A program made the position numbers and the translations under genes. The notes under the pieces were generated by a model that worked only from the letters and a program-made list of their open reading frames with translations, had not been told where the DNA came from and made no database searches. This document shows positions 50,257 to 59,216 of a stretch of 64,000 nt of DNA, one piece after another; position 1 is the stretch's first letter, and every line of letters begins with the position of its first letter. The stretch comes from Streptomyces sp. NBC_01549 (GTDB lineage Bacteria > Actinomycetota > Actinomycetes > Streptomycetales > Streptomycetaceae), in assembly GCF_026339955.1 (NCBI RefSeq), contig NZ_JAPEPW010000001.1, positions 5,141,001-5,205,000 on the forward strand, given 5' to 3'.

Positions 50257-51660
50257 GTCGTAGTAGAGCTCGAACTCGTGCGGGTGCGGACGCAGCTGCA
50301 GCGGCGCGATCTCGTTCGTGCGCTTGTAGTCGATCCACGTCTCGATCAGGTCGGACGTGAAGACGTCGCCCGCGAGGAGGAACTCGTGGTCGGCCTCGAG
50401 GCGGTCGAGGACGGCCGGCAGGGAGGTCGGGACCTGGGCGACGCCCGCGTGCTCCTCGGGAGCGAGCTCGTAGAGGTCCTTGTCGATCGGCTCGGCCGGC
50501 TCGACCTTGTTCTTGATGCCGTCGAGGCCCGCGAGCAGCAGCGCCGAGAAGGCGAGGTACGGGTTGCCGGAGGAGTCGGGCGCCCGGAACTCGACGCGCT
50601 TGGCCTTCGGGTTCGAACCGGTGATCGGGATACGCATCGCAGCGGAGCGGTTGCGCTGCGAGTACACCAGGTTGACCGGGGCCTCGAAGCCGGGGACCAG
50701 ACGGTGGTACGAGTTCACCGTCGGGTTCGTGAAGGCGAGGAGCGACGGGGCGTGCTTGAGGATGCCGCCGATGTAGTAGCGGGCGGTGTCCGAGAGGCCC
50801 GCGTAACCGGCCTCGTCGTAGAACAGCGGGTCGCCGTTGGCCCACAGCGACTGGTGGACGTGCATGCCCGAGCCGTTGTCGCCGAAGATCGGCTTCGGCA
50901 TGAAGGTCGCGGTCTTGCCGTTGCGCCAGGCGACGTTCTTCACGATGTACTTGAAGAGCTGGAGGTCGTCGGCCGCGGCGAGCAGCGTGTTGAACTTGTA
51001 GTTGATCTCGGCCTGGCCGGCGGTGCCCACCTCGTGGTGCTGGCGCTCGACCTGGAGGCCGGACTTGGCCAGCTCCAGGGAGATCTCGGCACGCAGGTCG
51101 GCGAAGTGGTCGACCGGCGGGGTCGGGAAGTAGCCGCCCTTGTAGCGGACCTTGTAACCACGGTTGTCCTCGAGGGCACCGGTGTTCCAGGCGCCGGCCT
51201 CGGAGTCGATGTGGTAGAAGGCCTCGTTCGACTTGGTGTCGAAGCGCACGCTGTCGAAGACGTAGAACTCGGCCTCGGGGCCGAAGTACGCGGTGTCGGC
51301 GATGCCGGTCGACGCGAGGTAGGCCTCGGCCTTCTTCGCCACGTTGCGCGGGTCACGGGAGTACTGCTCGCCCGTGATCGGGTCGTGGATGAAGAAGTTG
51401 ATGTTGACCGTCTTGTCGCGGCGGAAGGGGTCGACGCGCGCGGTGGACAGGTCGGCGCGGAGCGCCATGTCGGACTCGTGGATGGCCTGGAAGCCGCGGA
51501 TCGAGGAACCGTCGAACGCGAGCTCCTCGGCCGGGTCGAAGGCCTCGGCCGGGATCGTGAAGTGCTGCATCACGCCCGGCAGGTCGCAGAAGCGGACGTC
51601 GACGAACTTGACGTCCTCGTCCGCGATGAACTTCTTGGCCTCGTCGGCGTTCTGGAACAT
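50251..51660 (-). CDS. glnA: Glutamine synthetase type I
   Basis: GlnA makes glutamine from glutamate, ammonia and ATP. The 469-residue protein has the full GSI pattern: VKFVDVRFCDLPGVMQH, FDGSSIRGF, FGPEAEFYVFD, GGYFPTPP, HHEVGTAGQAEINYKF, FGDNGSGMHVHQS, GGILKHAPSLLAFTNPTVNSYHRLVPG and NRSAAMRIP. The adenylylation site KDLYELAPEE places the modified Tyr exactly at residue 397, so GlnE control is expected. A near-perfect GlnR box lies about 100 bases upstream. It is monocistronic. Confidence 0.97.
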   Translation of the reverse strand: MFQNADEAKKFIADEDVKFVDVRFCDLPGVMQHFTIPAEAFDPAEELAFDGSSIRGFQAIHESDMALRADLSTARVDPFRRDKTVNINFFIHDPITGEQYSRDPRNVAKKAEAYLASTGIADTAYFGPEAEFYVFDSVRFDTKSNEAFYHIDSEAGAWNTGALEDNRGYKVRYKGGYFPTPPVDHFADLRAEISLELAKSGLQVERQHHEVGTAGQAEINYKFNTLLAAADDLQLFKYIVKNVAWRNGKTATFMPKPIFGDNGSGMHVHQSLWANGDPLFYDEAGYAGLSDTARYYIGGILKHAPSLLAFTNPTVNSYHRLVPGFEAPVNLVYSQRNRSAAMRIPITGSNPKAKRVEFRAPDSSGNPYLAFSALLLAGLDGIKNKVEPAEPIDKDLYELAPEEHAGVAQVPTSLPAVLDRLEADHEFLLAGDVFTSDLIETWIDYKRTNEIAPLQLRPHPHEFELYYDV

Positions 51661-51758
51661 CCAGCTCCTCCTACTCCCGCCCACAGTGGACCGGGGTGGT
51701 AGTTCGTTCGTGCGGCCAGTGCGGTGGCACACGCTGGAGCCGACCATAGGGATGGGGG

Positions 51759-51796
51759 ATTTCTCCAGCGTGACCCATTTGTTTCGCCCAAGTTAA
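51759..51796 (-). promoter_or_regulatory. GlnR box upstream of glnA
   Basis: On the minus strand the half-sites GTTAA(C), GAAAC, GTCAC and GAAAT follow with six-base spacers. This agrees closely with the GlnR consensus of two GTNAC-n6-GAAAC units, the known nitrogen-control site at streptomycete glnA. The divergent RDD gene begins 64 bases away and might be affected too. Confidence 0.85.
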
Positions 51797-51859
51797 CCGA
51801 CCCGGGGCAGTCGGGCCCCTCCTGTCCGTATGCCAAAACGGGCGCAGTACCGTGGACGG

Positions 51860-52330
51860 GTGGACAACAGGCAAGCAATCGGATCGTGGCTCTCCGGACC
51901 CCGCGCGGCCATGGAGGACGCGGGCTCCGACCTCGGTTACCGGGGCGAGCAGCTCGGTCTGCCGGAACAGGGCCCCGGCTCCATCGCCCGCCCGGGCCGC
52001 CGTCTCGGCGCCCTCGCGATCGACTGGGCCCTGTGCCTGTTGATCGCATACGGACTGCTCACCCACGGCTACAAGCCGGGGGCGACCGGCAACTGGGCGC
52101 TCCTCGTCTTCTTCGTCCTGGGCGTCCTGACCGTCGGCACGGTCGGCTTCACCCCGGGCAAGCGCCTCTTCGGCCTGCGGGTCGTCCCGGAGGGCGGCGG
52201 CCACCTCAACCCGCTGCGCGCCCTGCTGCGCACCGCCTTGCTGTGCGTGGCCGTCCCCGCCCTGATCTGGGACCGCGACGGCCGCGGCCTGCACGACCGC
52301 CTGGCCCGCACGATCGAGGTCCGGATCTAG
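51860..52330 (+). CDS. RDD-family membrane protein
   Basis: The 156-residue protein has a cytoplasmic N-terminus and the RDD signature RPGRRLGALAIDWALCLLIAYG. Two or three spans follow, with GFTPGKRLFGLRVVPEGGG and a final RGLHDRLARTIEV. Function is unknown, though transport or lipid roles are proposed for the family. GTG 51860 lies only a few bases after a TACCGT -10-like box, so the transcript is probably leaderless. It is divergent from glnA and ends in a very strong terminator. Confidence 0.82.
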   Translation: MDNRQAIGSWLSGPRAAMEDAGSDLGYRGEQLGLPEQGPGSIARPGRRLGALAIDWALCLLIAYGLLTHGYKPGATGNWALLVFFVLGVLTVGTVGFTPGKRLFGLRVVPEGGGHLNPLRALLRTALLCVAVPALIWDRDGRGLHDRLARTIEVRI

Positions 52331-52348
52331 CGCCCTTCCAACAGGTCG

Positions 52349-52396
52349 TACGACGATGGGGGCGCCCGGAGTGATCCGGGCGCCCCCATCGTCGTA
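52349..52396. terminator. Strong terminator between RDD and DUF4191 genes
   Basis: Arms 52349-52370 and 52375-52396 pair over a four-base loop, giving a stem of about 22 bp that serves both convergent genes. Confidence 0.92.
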
Positions 52397-52414
52397 ACTC
52401 TGCTCAGAGGAGTG

Positions 52415-53116
52415 TCAGCGGGCCTTCGGTCCGCCGCGCGGCATCCGCATGCCCTTGGGCATCGGACCCTTCGGAAGGGGCATGTTGCTCATCAGGTCGC
52501 CCATCGCGCGCAACCGGTCGTTGGTGGCCGTCACCTGCGGGCCGGTCAGGACGCGGGGGAACTTCAGCATCGTCGTGCGGAGCTTCTTGAGCCCCACCTG
52601 ACCCTCACCGGTGCCCACGAGCACATCGTGCACGGGCACATCGGCGACGATCCGCGCCATCTTCTTCTTCTCGGCCGCCAGCAGGCTCTTCACCCGGTTC
52701 GGGTTGCCCTCGGCCACCAGCACGATGCCGGCCTTGCCGACCGCACGGTGCACCACGTCCTGGCTGCGGTTCATCGCCACCGCAGGAGTCGTGGTCCAGC
52801 CCCGGCCGATGTTGTCCAGCACGGCCGCTGCGGCGCCGGGCTGACCCTCCATCTGTCCGAAGGCGGCTCGCTCGGCCCTGCGCCCGAAGACGATCGCCGT
52901 CGCGAGGAAGGCGAGCAGAAGGCCGAGAATGCCCAGGTAGTACGGGTGGTCGATCAAGAGGCCGATCGCGAGGAAGACACCGAAGGTGACGATTCCGACT
53001 GCCGCGAGTACAAGACCGATCTTGGAGTCGGCCTTGCGAGTCATCTTGTAGGTCAGGGCGATCTGCTTGAGTCGCCCGGGGTTCGCAGCGTCCGCTGCAG
53101 TTTCCTTCCTCGCCAT
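52415..53116 (-). CDS. DUF4191-family integral membrane protein
   Basis: The 233-residue protein has a basic N-terminus (NPGRLKQIALTYKMTRKADSKIGL), two adjoining membrane spans (VLAAVGIVTFGVFLAIGLLIDHPYYLGILGLLLAFLATAIVFG) and a soluble C-domain with LDNIGRGWTTTPAVAMNRSQDVVHRAVGKAGIVLVAEG. It matches the actinobacterial DUF4191 family, which is regularly found beside lipA in actinomycetes. Its role is unknown. It lies downstream of lipA here, with one small gene between. Confidence 0.82.
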   Translation of the reverse strand: MARKETAADAANPGRLKQIALTYKMTRKADSKIGLVLAAVGIVTFGVFLAIGLLIDHPYYLGILGLLLAFLATAIVFGRRAERAAFGQMEGQPGAAAAVLDNIGRGWTTTPAVAMNRSQDVVHRAVGKAGIVLVAEGNPNRVKSLLAAEKKKMARIVADVPVHDVLVGTGEGQVGLKKLRTTMLKFPRVLTGPQVTATNDRLRAMGDLMSNMPLPKGPMPKGMRMPRGGPKAR

Positions 53117-53205
53117 GCCACGAAGTCTACGTGGCCCGACAAGTGCCGACGACGGCAGTGTCCGGGCGGGCGGCGGCAGTGCCCGCACGGAGGGTCCGGC
53201 GACGG

Positions 53206-53403
53206 CTACGAACGCGTCGCCACGGACTCCAGCACGCGCTGTGCCTCGACCCGGTCCTTGGCGCGGCGGCGGTCCTCCAGGACGGAGGTCCAGGCGTTGC
53301 GGCGGGCGGTGCGCTGGCCACTGCTCATGAGCAGCGACTCGACGGCACGGAGTGCATCGGTGAACGACGGGATGGCGGTGGCGCGTACGGGCGCGGCCTG
53401 CAT
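53206..53403 (-). CDS. Small conserved hypothetical protein
   Basis: The 65-residue protein begins MQAAPVRATAIPSFTDALRAVESLL and has a strongly charged helix (TARRNAWTSVLEDRRRAKDRVEAQRVLESVA). No known domain is seen. A longer version starting 22 codons upstream is less likely because the added residues are low in coding bias. It lies between the DUF4191 gene and lipA on the same strand. Confidence 0.6.
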   Translation of the reverse strand: MQAAPVRATAIPSFTDALRAVESLLMSSGQRTARRNAWTSVLEDRRRAKDRVEAQRVLESVATRS

Positions 53404-53639
53404 GATGGAGGTCCCCCCTCGGGATGGCGGCTCTGGACGGGGCGGTACGTGGCGTAAGACCAGGGTCACTGATTGGTGTTACCAGGGCGTGACCGACCGG
53501 TCAAACACCAATGAAGCCTTGATGCGTCGGGTCTCCGTCCTGACGCCGTCCTGACTCCTGTCCCCATCTGCGCGGACAGTCGGCAGCGCGGTGAATTGGC
53601 CACATTGTGAGGGGAGTTGCTTGTGTGCCGATTCACACG

Positions 53640-53668
53640 CGAGCGGTGGCACTGAGTGCCACCGCTCG
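53640..53668. terminator. lipA terminator
   Basis: CGAGCGGTGGCAC (53640-53652) pairs perfectly with GTGCCACCGCTCG (53656-53668) over a three-base loop, 50 bases after the lipA stop. Confidence 0.88.
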
Positions 53669-53718
53669 GGTCTTACGGCGTTTCCAATTGGGTCGCCCGC
53701 ACTGGTCTGTACGGGTGT

Positions 53719-54684
53719 TCAGACCGCCTGCGAGGCGACGAACGCGCCCCGCTTCTCGACGGCCATCTGGTACAGCCGGCCGGCGCGGTACGAGGAGCGC
53801 ACCAGCGGGCCCGACATGACACCGGAGAAGCCGATCTGCTCGGCCTCCTCCTTCAGCTCCACGAACTCGTGCGGCTTGACCCAGCGCTCCACGGGGTGGT
53901 GGCGCACGGAGGGACGCAGGTACTGCGTGATGGTCACCAGCTCGCAGCCCGCCTCGTGCAGCTGCGTGAGGGCCTCGCTGACCTCCTCGCGGGTCTCGCC
54001 CATGCCGAGGATGAGGTTCGACTTCGTGACCAGACCGTAGTCCCGCGCCTCGGTGATGACCTTCAGCGAGCGCTCGTAGCGGAAGCCCGGGCGGATGCGC
54101 TTGAAGATCCGGGGGACCGTCTCGACGTTGTGCGCGAAGACCTCCGGGCGGGACGAGAAGACCTCGGCGAGCTGGGCGGGCTCGGCGTTGAAGTCGGGGG
54201 CGAGGAGCTCGACCTTGGTGCGGCCCGCCTCGCGCTCCGCGGTCTGCCGGTGGATCTGGCGGACCGTCTCGGCGTACAGCCACGCCCCGCCGTCCTCCAG
54301 GTCGTCGCGGGCGACGCCGGTGATGGTGGCGTAGTTCAGGTCCATCGTGACCACGGACTCGCCGACGCGACGGGGCTCGTCGCGGTCGAGTGCCTCCGGC
54401 TTGCCCGTGTCGATCTGGCAGAAGTCACAGCGCCGGGTGCACTGGTCGCCGCCGATGAGGAATGTGGCCTCGCGGTCTTCCCAGCACTCGTAGATGTTGG
54501 GACAGCCCGCCTCCTGGCAGACCGTGTGCAGGCCCTCGCTCTTCACGAGGTTCTGCATCTTCGTGTACTCGGGGCCCATTTTCGCCCGGGTCTTGATCCA
54601 CTCGGGCTTGCGCTCGATGGGGGTCTGGGCGTTCCTGACCTCCAGGCGCAGCATTTTGCGTCCGTCGGGTGCGACTGCGGACAC
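53719..54684 (-). CDS. lipA: Lipoyl synthase LipA
   Basis: LipA inserts two sulfurs into protein-bound octanoate to make lipoate. The 321-residue radical SAM enzyme has the auxiliary cluster cysteines Cys56, Cys61 and Cys67 (CQEAGCPNIYEC) and the SAM cluster motif CTRRCDFC at 82-89. Its C-terminal RSSYRAGRLY supplies the conserved serine ligand. GTG 54684 is used because AGGGAG lies six bases upstream. It follows lipB on the same strand with repeat copy C between. Confidence 0.96.
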   Translation of the reverse strand: MSAVAPDGRKMLRLEVRNAQTPIERKPEWIKTRAKMGPEYTKMQNLVKSEGLHTVCQEAGCPNIYECWEDREATFLIGGDQCTRRCDFCQIDTGKPEALDRDEPRRVGESVVTMDLNYATITGVARDDLEDGGAWLYAETVRQIHRQTAEREAGRTKVELLAPDFNAEPAQLAEVFSSRPEVFAHNVETVPRIFKRIRPGFRYERSLKVITEARDYGLVTKSNLILGMGETREEVSEALTQLHEAGCELVTITQYLRPSVRHHPVERWVKPHEFVELKEEAEQIGFSGVMSGPLVRSSYRAGRLYQMAVEKRGAFVASQAV

Positions 54685-54794
54685 ATCGGCTCCCTGTAGC
54701 TTCGATTCTTCGGCGTACACCAGGGTACGCCCGTATGGTTCTCGGTCCCCGTGGTGGGCAACCTTGCGGGCCGGGGGTGCATTCCCGGGGGTTC

Positions 54795-54940
54795 CCTCGC
54801 CCCCGCCGCCCCTACCGGTCCCATCCCCGGGGGCTCCGCCCCCAGGCCCCCGCATCGGCCTGACGGCCTCGTCCTCAAACGCCGGACGGGCTGAGATGCG
54901 GGGGGAACTGCGCGAGCAACCCCCACCGGCCCGCAGCCGG
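54795..54940 (-). repeat. Dispersed intergenic repeat, copy C
   Basis: In inverted orientation this copy has CTCGCCCCCGCCGCCCCTAC, the hairpin GGGGGCtccGCCCCC, CGTCCTCAAACGCCGGACGG, and GGGGAACTGCGCGAG followed by a CCCCAC/CGCAG end. It lies between lipB and lipA, unlike the other copies in a same-strand gap, and fills most of the 298 bases there. Confidence 0.85.
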
Positions 54941-54982
54941 GCCACTTCGGACGGGCGGGGGATCGGGGCTGCGCGGCATCCG

Positions 54983-55780
54983 TCAGGCCGAGGCCCGTTC
55001 GACCTCGCGGGGGCGCAGGTCCGCGTTCTCCAGGACGTCGCGCAGGTGCTTCTCGGCGACCGGCAGCACCTCCGCGATGGTGACGTCGCGCCCCAGCTCG
55101 TACGCCAGGGACGTCACCCCCGCGTCCCGGATCCCGCACGGGATGATCTTGTCGAAGGAGGATGTGTCCGGATTCACGTTCAGGGCGAAGCCGTGCATCG
55201 TGACGCCCTTGGCGACCCGGATGCCCATGGCGCAGATCTTCCGGTCCTCGCGCCGCTGCCCGGCGTTGGAGGGCGCGTACTCGGGCCCGTTCAGGCGGGG
55301 GTCGAACTCCTCGTCCGTCAGCCGCGGGTCGAAGTCGAGGGAGAGCCCGCCGAGCGAGGGGCGTGAGTCGACGGGGTCGCCCAGGACCCAGACGCCCGCC
55401 CGGCCCTCCACCCGGCTGGTCTCGACGCCGAAATCGGCGCAGACGCGGATCATGACCTCTTCGAGCCGCCGCAGGTGCGCCACCACGTCCACCGGGCGCG
55501 GCAGCTTCTGGATCGGGTAGCCCACGAGCTGTCCGGGCCCGTGCCAGGTGATCTTGCCGCCGCGGTCCACGTCGACCACGGGCGTGCCGTCGAGGGGCCG
55601 TTCGTTCTCCGCCGTGCGCCGGCCCGCCGTGTAGACCGGCGGGTGCTCCAGGAGCAGGCAGGTGTCGGGGACCTCGTCCAGGAAACGGGCGGCATGCACA
55701 CGGCGCTGCTCGTCCCAGGCCTCTTGGTACTCCACGGCCTCGGCACCGAATCCCATGCGGACGAACCGCAACTCACTCAC
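54983..55780 (-). CDS. lipB: Octanoyl-(acyl-carrier-protein):protein N-octanoyltransferase LipB
   Basis: LipB moves octanoate from acyl carrier protein to lipoyl domains, the step before LipA. The 265-residue protein has LLLEHPPVYTAGRRT, GGKITWHGPGQLVGYPI, the lysine block RKICAMGIRVAKGVTMHGFALNV and the catalytic Cys in KIIPCGI. An insert of about 45 residues (residues 145-190) precedes KICAMG, longer than in E. coli LipB. GTG 55780 has GGGAGG seven bases upstream. Confidence 0.95.
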   Translation of the reverse strand: MSELRFVRMGFGAEAVEYQEAWDEQRRVHAARFLDEVPDTCLLLEHPPVYTAGRRTAENERPLDGTPVVDVDRGGKITWHGPGQLVGYPIQKLPRPVDVVAHLRRLEEVMIRVCADFGVETSRVEGRAGVWVLGDPVDSRPSLGGLSLDFDPRLTDEEFDPRLNGPEYAPSNAGQRREDRKICAMGIRVAKGVTMHGFALNVNPDTSSFDKIIPCGIRDAGVTSLAYELGRDVTIAEVLPVAEKHLRDVLENADLRPREVERASA

Positions 55781-56055
55781 GGCAAGCGCCTCCCTAGAAG
55801 AAGCCTCAGAACCTTCAGAACCTTTGGTACGGCATCCGACGGGCCCGTTGTCCGGCAGGCGAAAGAACCTTTCGTCAGGTACGTAACGCGCCCACGCCAC
55901 TGTACGTCCGGGCCGCACGCGTCAGCCCAGCGGTCAATCCTCACACGATCGGATGAATGGATGTCGAAATGTGCGATCGGGTGCTTACTCTCCGCTACAT
56001 TCGCGCCGTCCACGAGGCCATAAGGGCTGCTCACAGGCAATCCGGGCACCCAGTG

Positions 56056-57525
56056 ATGTCCGGAAGGCAGGAGACCGCACCGCAGATGACGGAACGACCC
56101 GCGCAGCGCACTCCCAATCGCCAGCTCGCCGCGCTCATCGCAGAAGCGGGGTTCTCCAACGCAGGTCTCGCCCGTCGCGTGGACCAGCTCGGCCTCGAAC
56201 ACGGACTTGACCTGAGATATGACAAGACATCGGTGACGCGGTGGCTGCGCGGGCAGCAGCCCCGCGGCACCACGCCCGCCCTCATCGCCGAGGTGTTCAC
56301 CAGGCGCCTCGGCCGCCGCCTCACCGCGCAGGACCTCGGGCTCGACGCCTGCGCACCCGTCTACGCGGGCCTCGAGTTCGCCGCGACCCCCGAGGAGGCC
56401 GTCGACATCGTCAGCGGCCTGTGGCGCAAGGACTCCGGCAGCCACGCCGAACTCCGCAAGATCGCCTTCACCCCGGCGGGACTCGTCGTCCCCAGCCGCG
56501 ACTGGCTCATCGGACGGGCCGACGACCGGGTGAGCCGGGGCGACCAGGCCGCCGCGCGCGTCCCTGCCCAGGGGCGCCCCGCGGTCCCCCGCCAGCGCGG
56601 CCAGACCGAACGTGGACCCGGCCAGAAGGTCACCGGCGGGGACATCGCCGCCCTTCTGTCGGTCGGTGAACTGTTCCGCGCCCTCGACCACGCCTACGGC
56701 GGCGGCCACGCCCGCCAGGCCCTGGTCCGCTACCTGGAGCACGAGGCCGAGCCGATGCTGCGCGGCGTGTACGGCGAGCAGACCGGACGGCGCCTGTTCG
56801 CGGCCGCCGCCGACCTCACCCGCCTCGCCGGTTGGACCTCGTACGACATCGCCGCGCACGGGCTCGCGCAGCGCTACTTCGTACAGGCGCTGCGGCTGTC
56901 GCAGGCGGCCGGGGACCGGGCGTACGGCTCGTACGTCCTGGTCACCATGAGCCGGCAGGCGGTCTACCTCGGCCACGGGCGGGAGGCCGTGCAGCTCGCC
57001 CGGGTCGCCCAGCAGGGCGTCGGCTCGTCCGTGCCGCCCGTCGTCCAGGCGCTGCTGCACTCCGTGGAGGCGCGCGGGCACGGCGTCCTCGGGGAGGTGC
57101 GGGCCTGCACGGCGTCGCTGGTGCGTGCCGAGCGGGCCCTCGAATCCGCCCGGCCGGGGGACGAGGCCCCGCCCTGGGCGCGGTTCTTCGACGAGGCGCA
57201 GCTCGCCGACGAGTTCGGGCACTGCCACCGGGATCTGCAGCAGTACCGGGCCGCGGCGCAGCACGCCGAGCGCTCGCTGCAGTTGCGGGCGCCCGGGTTC
57301 GCGCGCAGCCGGCTGTTCTGCCGGGTGGTGCTCGCCTCGGCACGGCTCGGGCTCGGGGAGCTCGACCAGGCCTGCCAGTTGGGCGCGGAGGCCGCGGGGC
57401 AGGCGGCGGAGATGCGGTCGGTCCGGGCCGTCGAGTACGTACGGGACTTCGAGCGGCGGCTCGAACCGTACCGGGATGCGGCACCCGTACGGGGCTACCG
57501 GGATCGGGTGGCGGCCCTGGGCTGA
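56056..57525 (+). CDS. NsdA-like helix-turn-helix/TPR regulator
   Basis: The 489-residue protein starts with a helix-turn-helix region (NRQLAALIAEAGFSNAGLARRVDQLGLEHGLDLRYDKTSVTRWLRGQQPRGTTPALIAEVFTRRLGR). A long TPR-like helical array follows to the end. The family includes the Streptomyces developmental regulators NsdA and NsdB, of which it is a paralogue rather than the same gene. It probably influences development or antibiotic production. The frame is open upstream to 55957; ATG 56056 or 56086 are likelier starts. Confidence 0.78.
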   Translation: MSGRQETAPQMTERPAQRTPNRQLAALIAEAGFSNAGLARRVDQLGLEHGLDLRYDKTSVTRWLRGQQPRGTTPALIAEVFTRRLGRRLTAQDLGLDACAPVYAGLEFAATPEEAVDIVSGLWRKDSGSHAELRKIAFTPAGLVVPSRDWLIGRADDRVSRGDQAAARVPAQGRPAVPRQRGQTERGPGQKVTGGDIAALLSVGELFRALDHAYGGGHARQALVRYLEHEAEPMLRGVYGEQTGRRLFAAAADLTRLAGWTSYDIAAHGLAQRYFVQALRLSQAAGDRAYGSYVLVTMSRQAVYLGHGREAVQLARVAQQGVGSSVPPVVQALLHSVEARGHGVLGEVRACTASLVRAERALESARPGDEAPPWARFFDEAQLADEFGHCHRDLQQYRAAAQHAERSLQLRAPGFARSRLFCRVVLASARLGLGELDQACQLGAEAAGQAAEMRSVRAVEYVRDFERRLEPYRDAAPVRGYRDRVAALG

Positions 57526-57526
57526 C

Positions 57527-58879
57527 TCACGCCGCCGTTTCCAGACGCTCCTCCGCCGCGGCCGGACGGGCGCCCAGGTCCATGAGAAGGGCGTGGGCGG
57601 CCCGGCGGCCCGAATGCAGGGCGCCCTGGACCGTTCCGGTGTCCCGGTGGTCCCCGCAGACGTACAGGCCCGCCAGGAGGCGTACAGGGCGGCGCAGGTC
57701 GTGCGGCGGGGGCATCGCGGGGACCGCGTCACGGGTTTGGTGGACCGCGAGGAGTTCCCAGCGGGTCGTCGACGTCCTGTAGAGGCGGGCCAGTTGGGCG
57801 CGGACCGCGGTGTCCAGATGGGCGGCGGCCGGGGGAGTGCCCAGCACCGTCGAGGAGACGAGCGCCCGTCCGGCGGGGGCGCGGGAGGGGTCGACCTGGC
57901 TGATGACCGCCGTCTGCGCCACCGGGCCGCTGCGGTCGGCGTCCAGGAGCAGAGCGGGGTCGGTCAACGGGGGCTCGTCCGTGGTGTGGTGCAGGACCGT
58001 CACCGGATGGAAGGCCGGGACGCGCAGACCGGGCAGCAGCCGGGCCGCGGCGCGGGCTCCGGTCGCCAGCAGGATGGCCCGGCAGGTGAGTTCGCCGTGG
58101 TCCTTCGTCGTCACGGTGGTCGTGGAGACCGCGGTGACCTCGACACCGGTGTGGACGGTGCCCGGGGGCAGGGAGGCGGCGAGGAGTTCCGGCAGGGTGT
58201 CCGCGCCGCCCTCCGGCAGGCACAGCCGGCCCGACGCGAACGAATGCAGCGCCAGATCGGCGGCGCGGCTGGAGGTGGCGAGGGTGGGGTCGCACAGGAG
58301 TGCGGCGAGCAAGGGGCGCAGAAAACCGTCGACCGTACGGGGCGGGAGACCACGGGTGGTCAGCGCCTGTGCGGTGGGGAGGTCCGGGCGGGTGAGGAGG
58401 CGTTCGGGTGGAGTGACGGCCAGGCGGGCGAGAGCGGTCGCCAGGCGGGTCTGGTCGAGGTGGCCGCCGAGGGGGCCGGGGCGGGAGGCTTGGCTCCGGG
58501 GGAGACGGGGGGCGCTTGCGAGGGCGCGCGCGACGGTGAGTGCGCCCCTTGCGCTCCGGGGGATGACGGGGGCGGCGGCGCGGTGGTGACGGCCGTCGCT
58601 GTGCAGCAGCACGCCCGGGGAGAACCGGCGCAGGGCCAGGGTGTTCAGCCCCGGGGTGTGGTGCAGTTCGGGATACGAGGTGGACAGGAGCCGGCCGATG
58701 CGGTCGAGCCGGAAGCCGTCCACTTTCTCCGTCGTCATGCGGCCGCCCACTGTGGGTGCGGCCTCCAGAACCTTCGTCGTGAGGCCCGCCCTGGTCAGGT
58801 GCTGGGCGGCCGCGAGTCCCGCGGCTCCGGCCCCGACGATGACGACGTCCACGTCCGCCTTGCTTACGGGCTCTAGCAC
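57527..58879 (-). CDS. FAD-dependent oxidoreductase (amine oxidase/desaturase-like)
   Basis: The 450-residue flavoprotein has the dinucleotide-binding motif VDVVIVGAGAAGLAAAQHLTRAGL followed by VLEAAPTVGGRM. The C-terminal flavin block YVCGDHRDTGTVQGALHSGRRAAHAL is typical of the NAD(P)/FAD amine oxidase and phytoene desaturase-like group. The substrate is unknown. GTG 58879 has GAGGAGG upstream. Its stop nearly touches that of the NsdA-like gene in a convergent arrangement. Confidence 0.85.
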   Translation of the reverse strand: MLEPVSKADVDVVIVGAGAAGLAAAQHLTRAGLTTKVLEAAPTVGGRMTTEKVDGFRLDRIGRLLSTSYPELHHTPGLNTLALRRFSPGVLLHSDGRHHRAAAPVIPRSARGALTVARALASAPRLPRSQASRPGPLGGHLDQTRLATALARLAVTPPERLLTRPDLPTAQALTTRGLPPRTVDGFLRPLLAALLCDPTLATSSRAADLALHSFASGRLCLPEGGADTLPELLAASLPPGTVHTGVEVTAVSTTTVTTKDHGELTCRAILLATGARAAARLLPGLRVPAFHPVTVLHHTTDEPPLTDPALLLDADRSGPVAQTAVISQVDPSRAPAGRALVSSTVLGTPPAAAHLDTAVRAQLARLYRTSTTRWELLAVHQTRDAVPAMPPPHDLRRPVRLLAGLYVCGDHRDTGTVQGALHSGRRAAHALLMDLGARPAAAEERLETAA

Positions 58880-59030
58880 GTGCCCCTCCTCGAGGTTGCG
58901 CGGCCGGTGGAGACGTCATGCCCCCAACGGGCTCCGGGGATACCCGAGTTCGGTTCGAAGGTAGGTGCGCGGAGGGCCGTGGACAGTCGCGCGTCGGGCG
59001 TGCACGGTCGCATGGGGGTGCACGGGTTCC

Positions 59031-59207
59031 CTGTCCGCGGGTGCGTGGGGGTGGACCGCGCAGTTCCCCGCGCCCCTGGGGCGGGGCTGCGCCCCGCATC
59101 TTTCAGCCTGTCCGGCGTTTGAGGACGAGGCCGTTCAGGGCCGATCGGGGGGCTGGGGGCGGAGCCCTCAGGTTGAGGATGGGACGGGTAGGGGCGGCGG
59201 GGGCGAA
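59031..59207 (+). repeat. Dispersed intergenic repeat, copy D
   Basis: This is the fullest copy: GCGCAGTTCCCCGCGCCCCT, the hairpin GCGGGGCtgcGCCCCGC, CCTGTCCGGCGTTTGAGGACG, CTGGGGGCGGAGCCCTCAGG and GATGGGACGGGTAGGGGCGG followed by CGGGGGCGA. It lies between the FAD oxidoreductase and the TIGR01777 gene with its end nine bases from the latter's stop. Confidence 0.87.
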
Positions 59208-59216
59208 AGACGCTTG

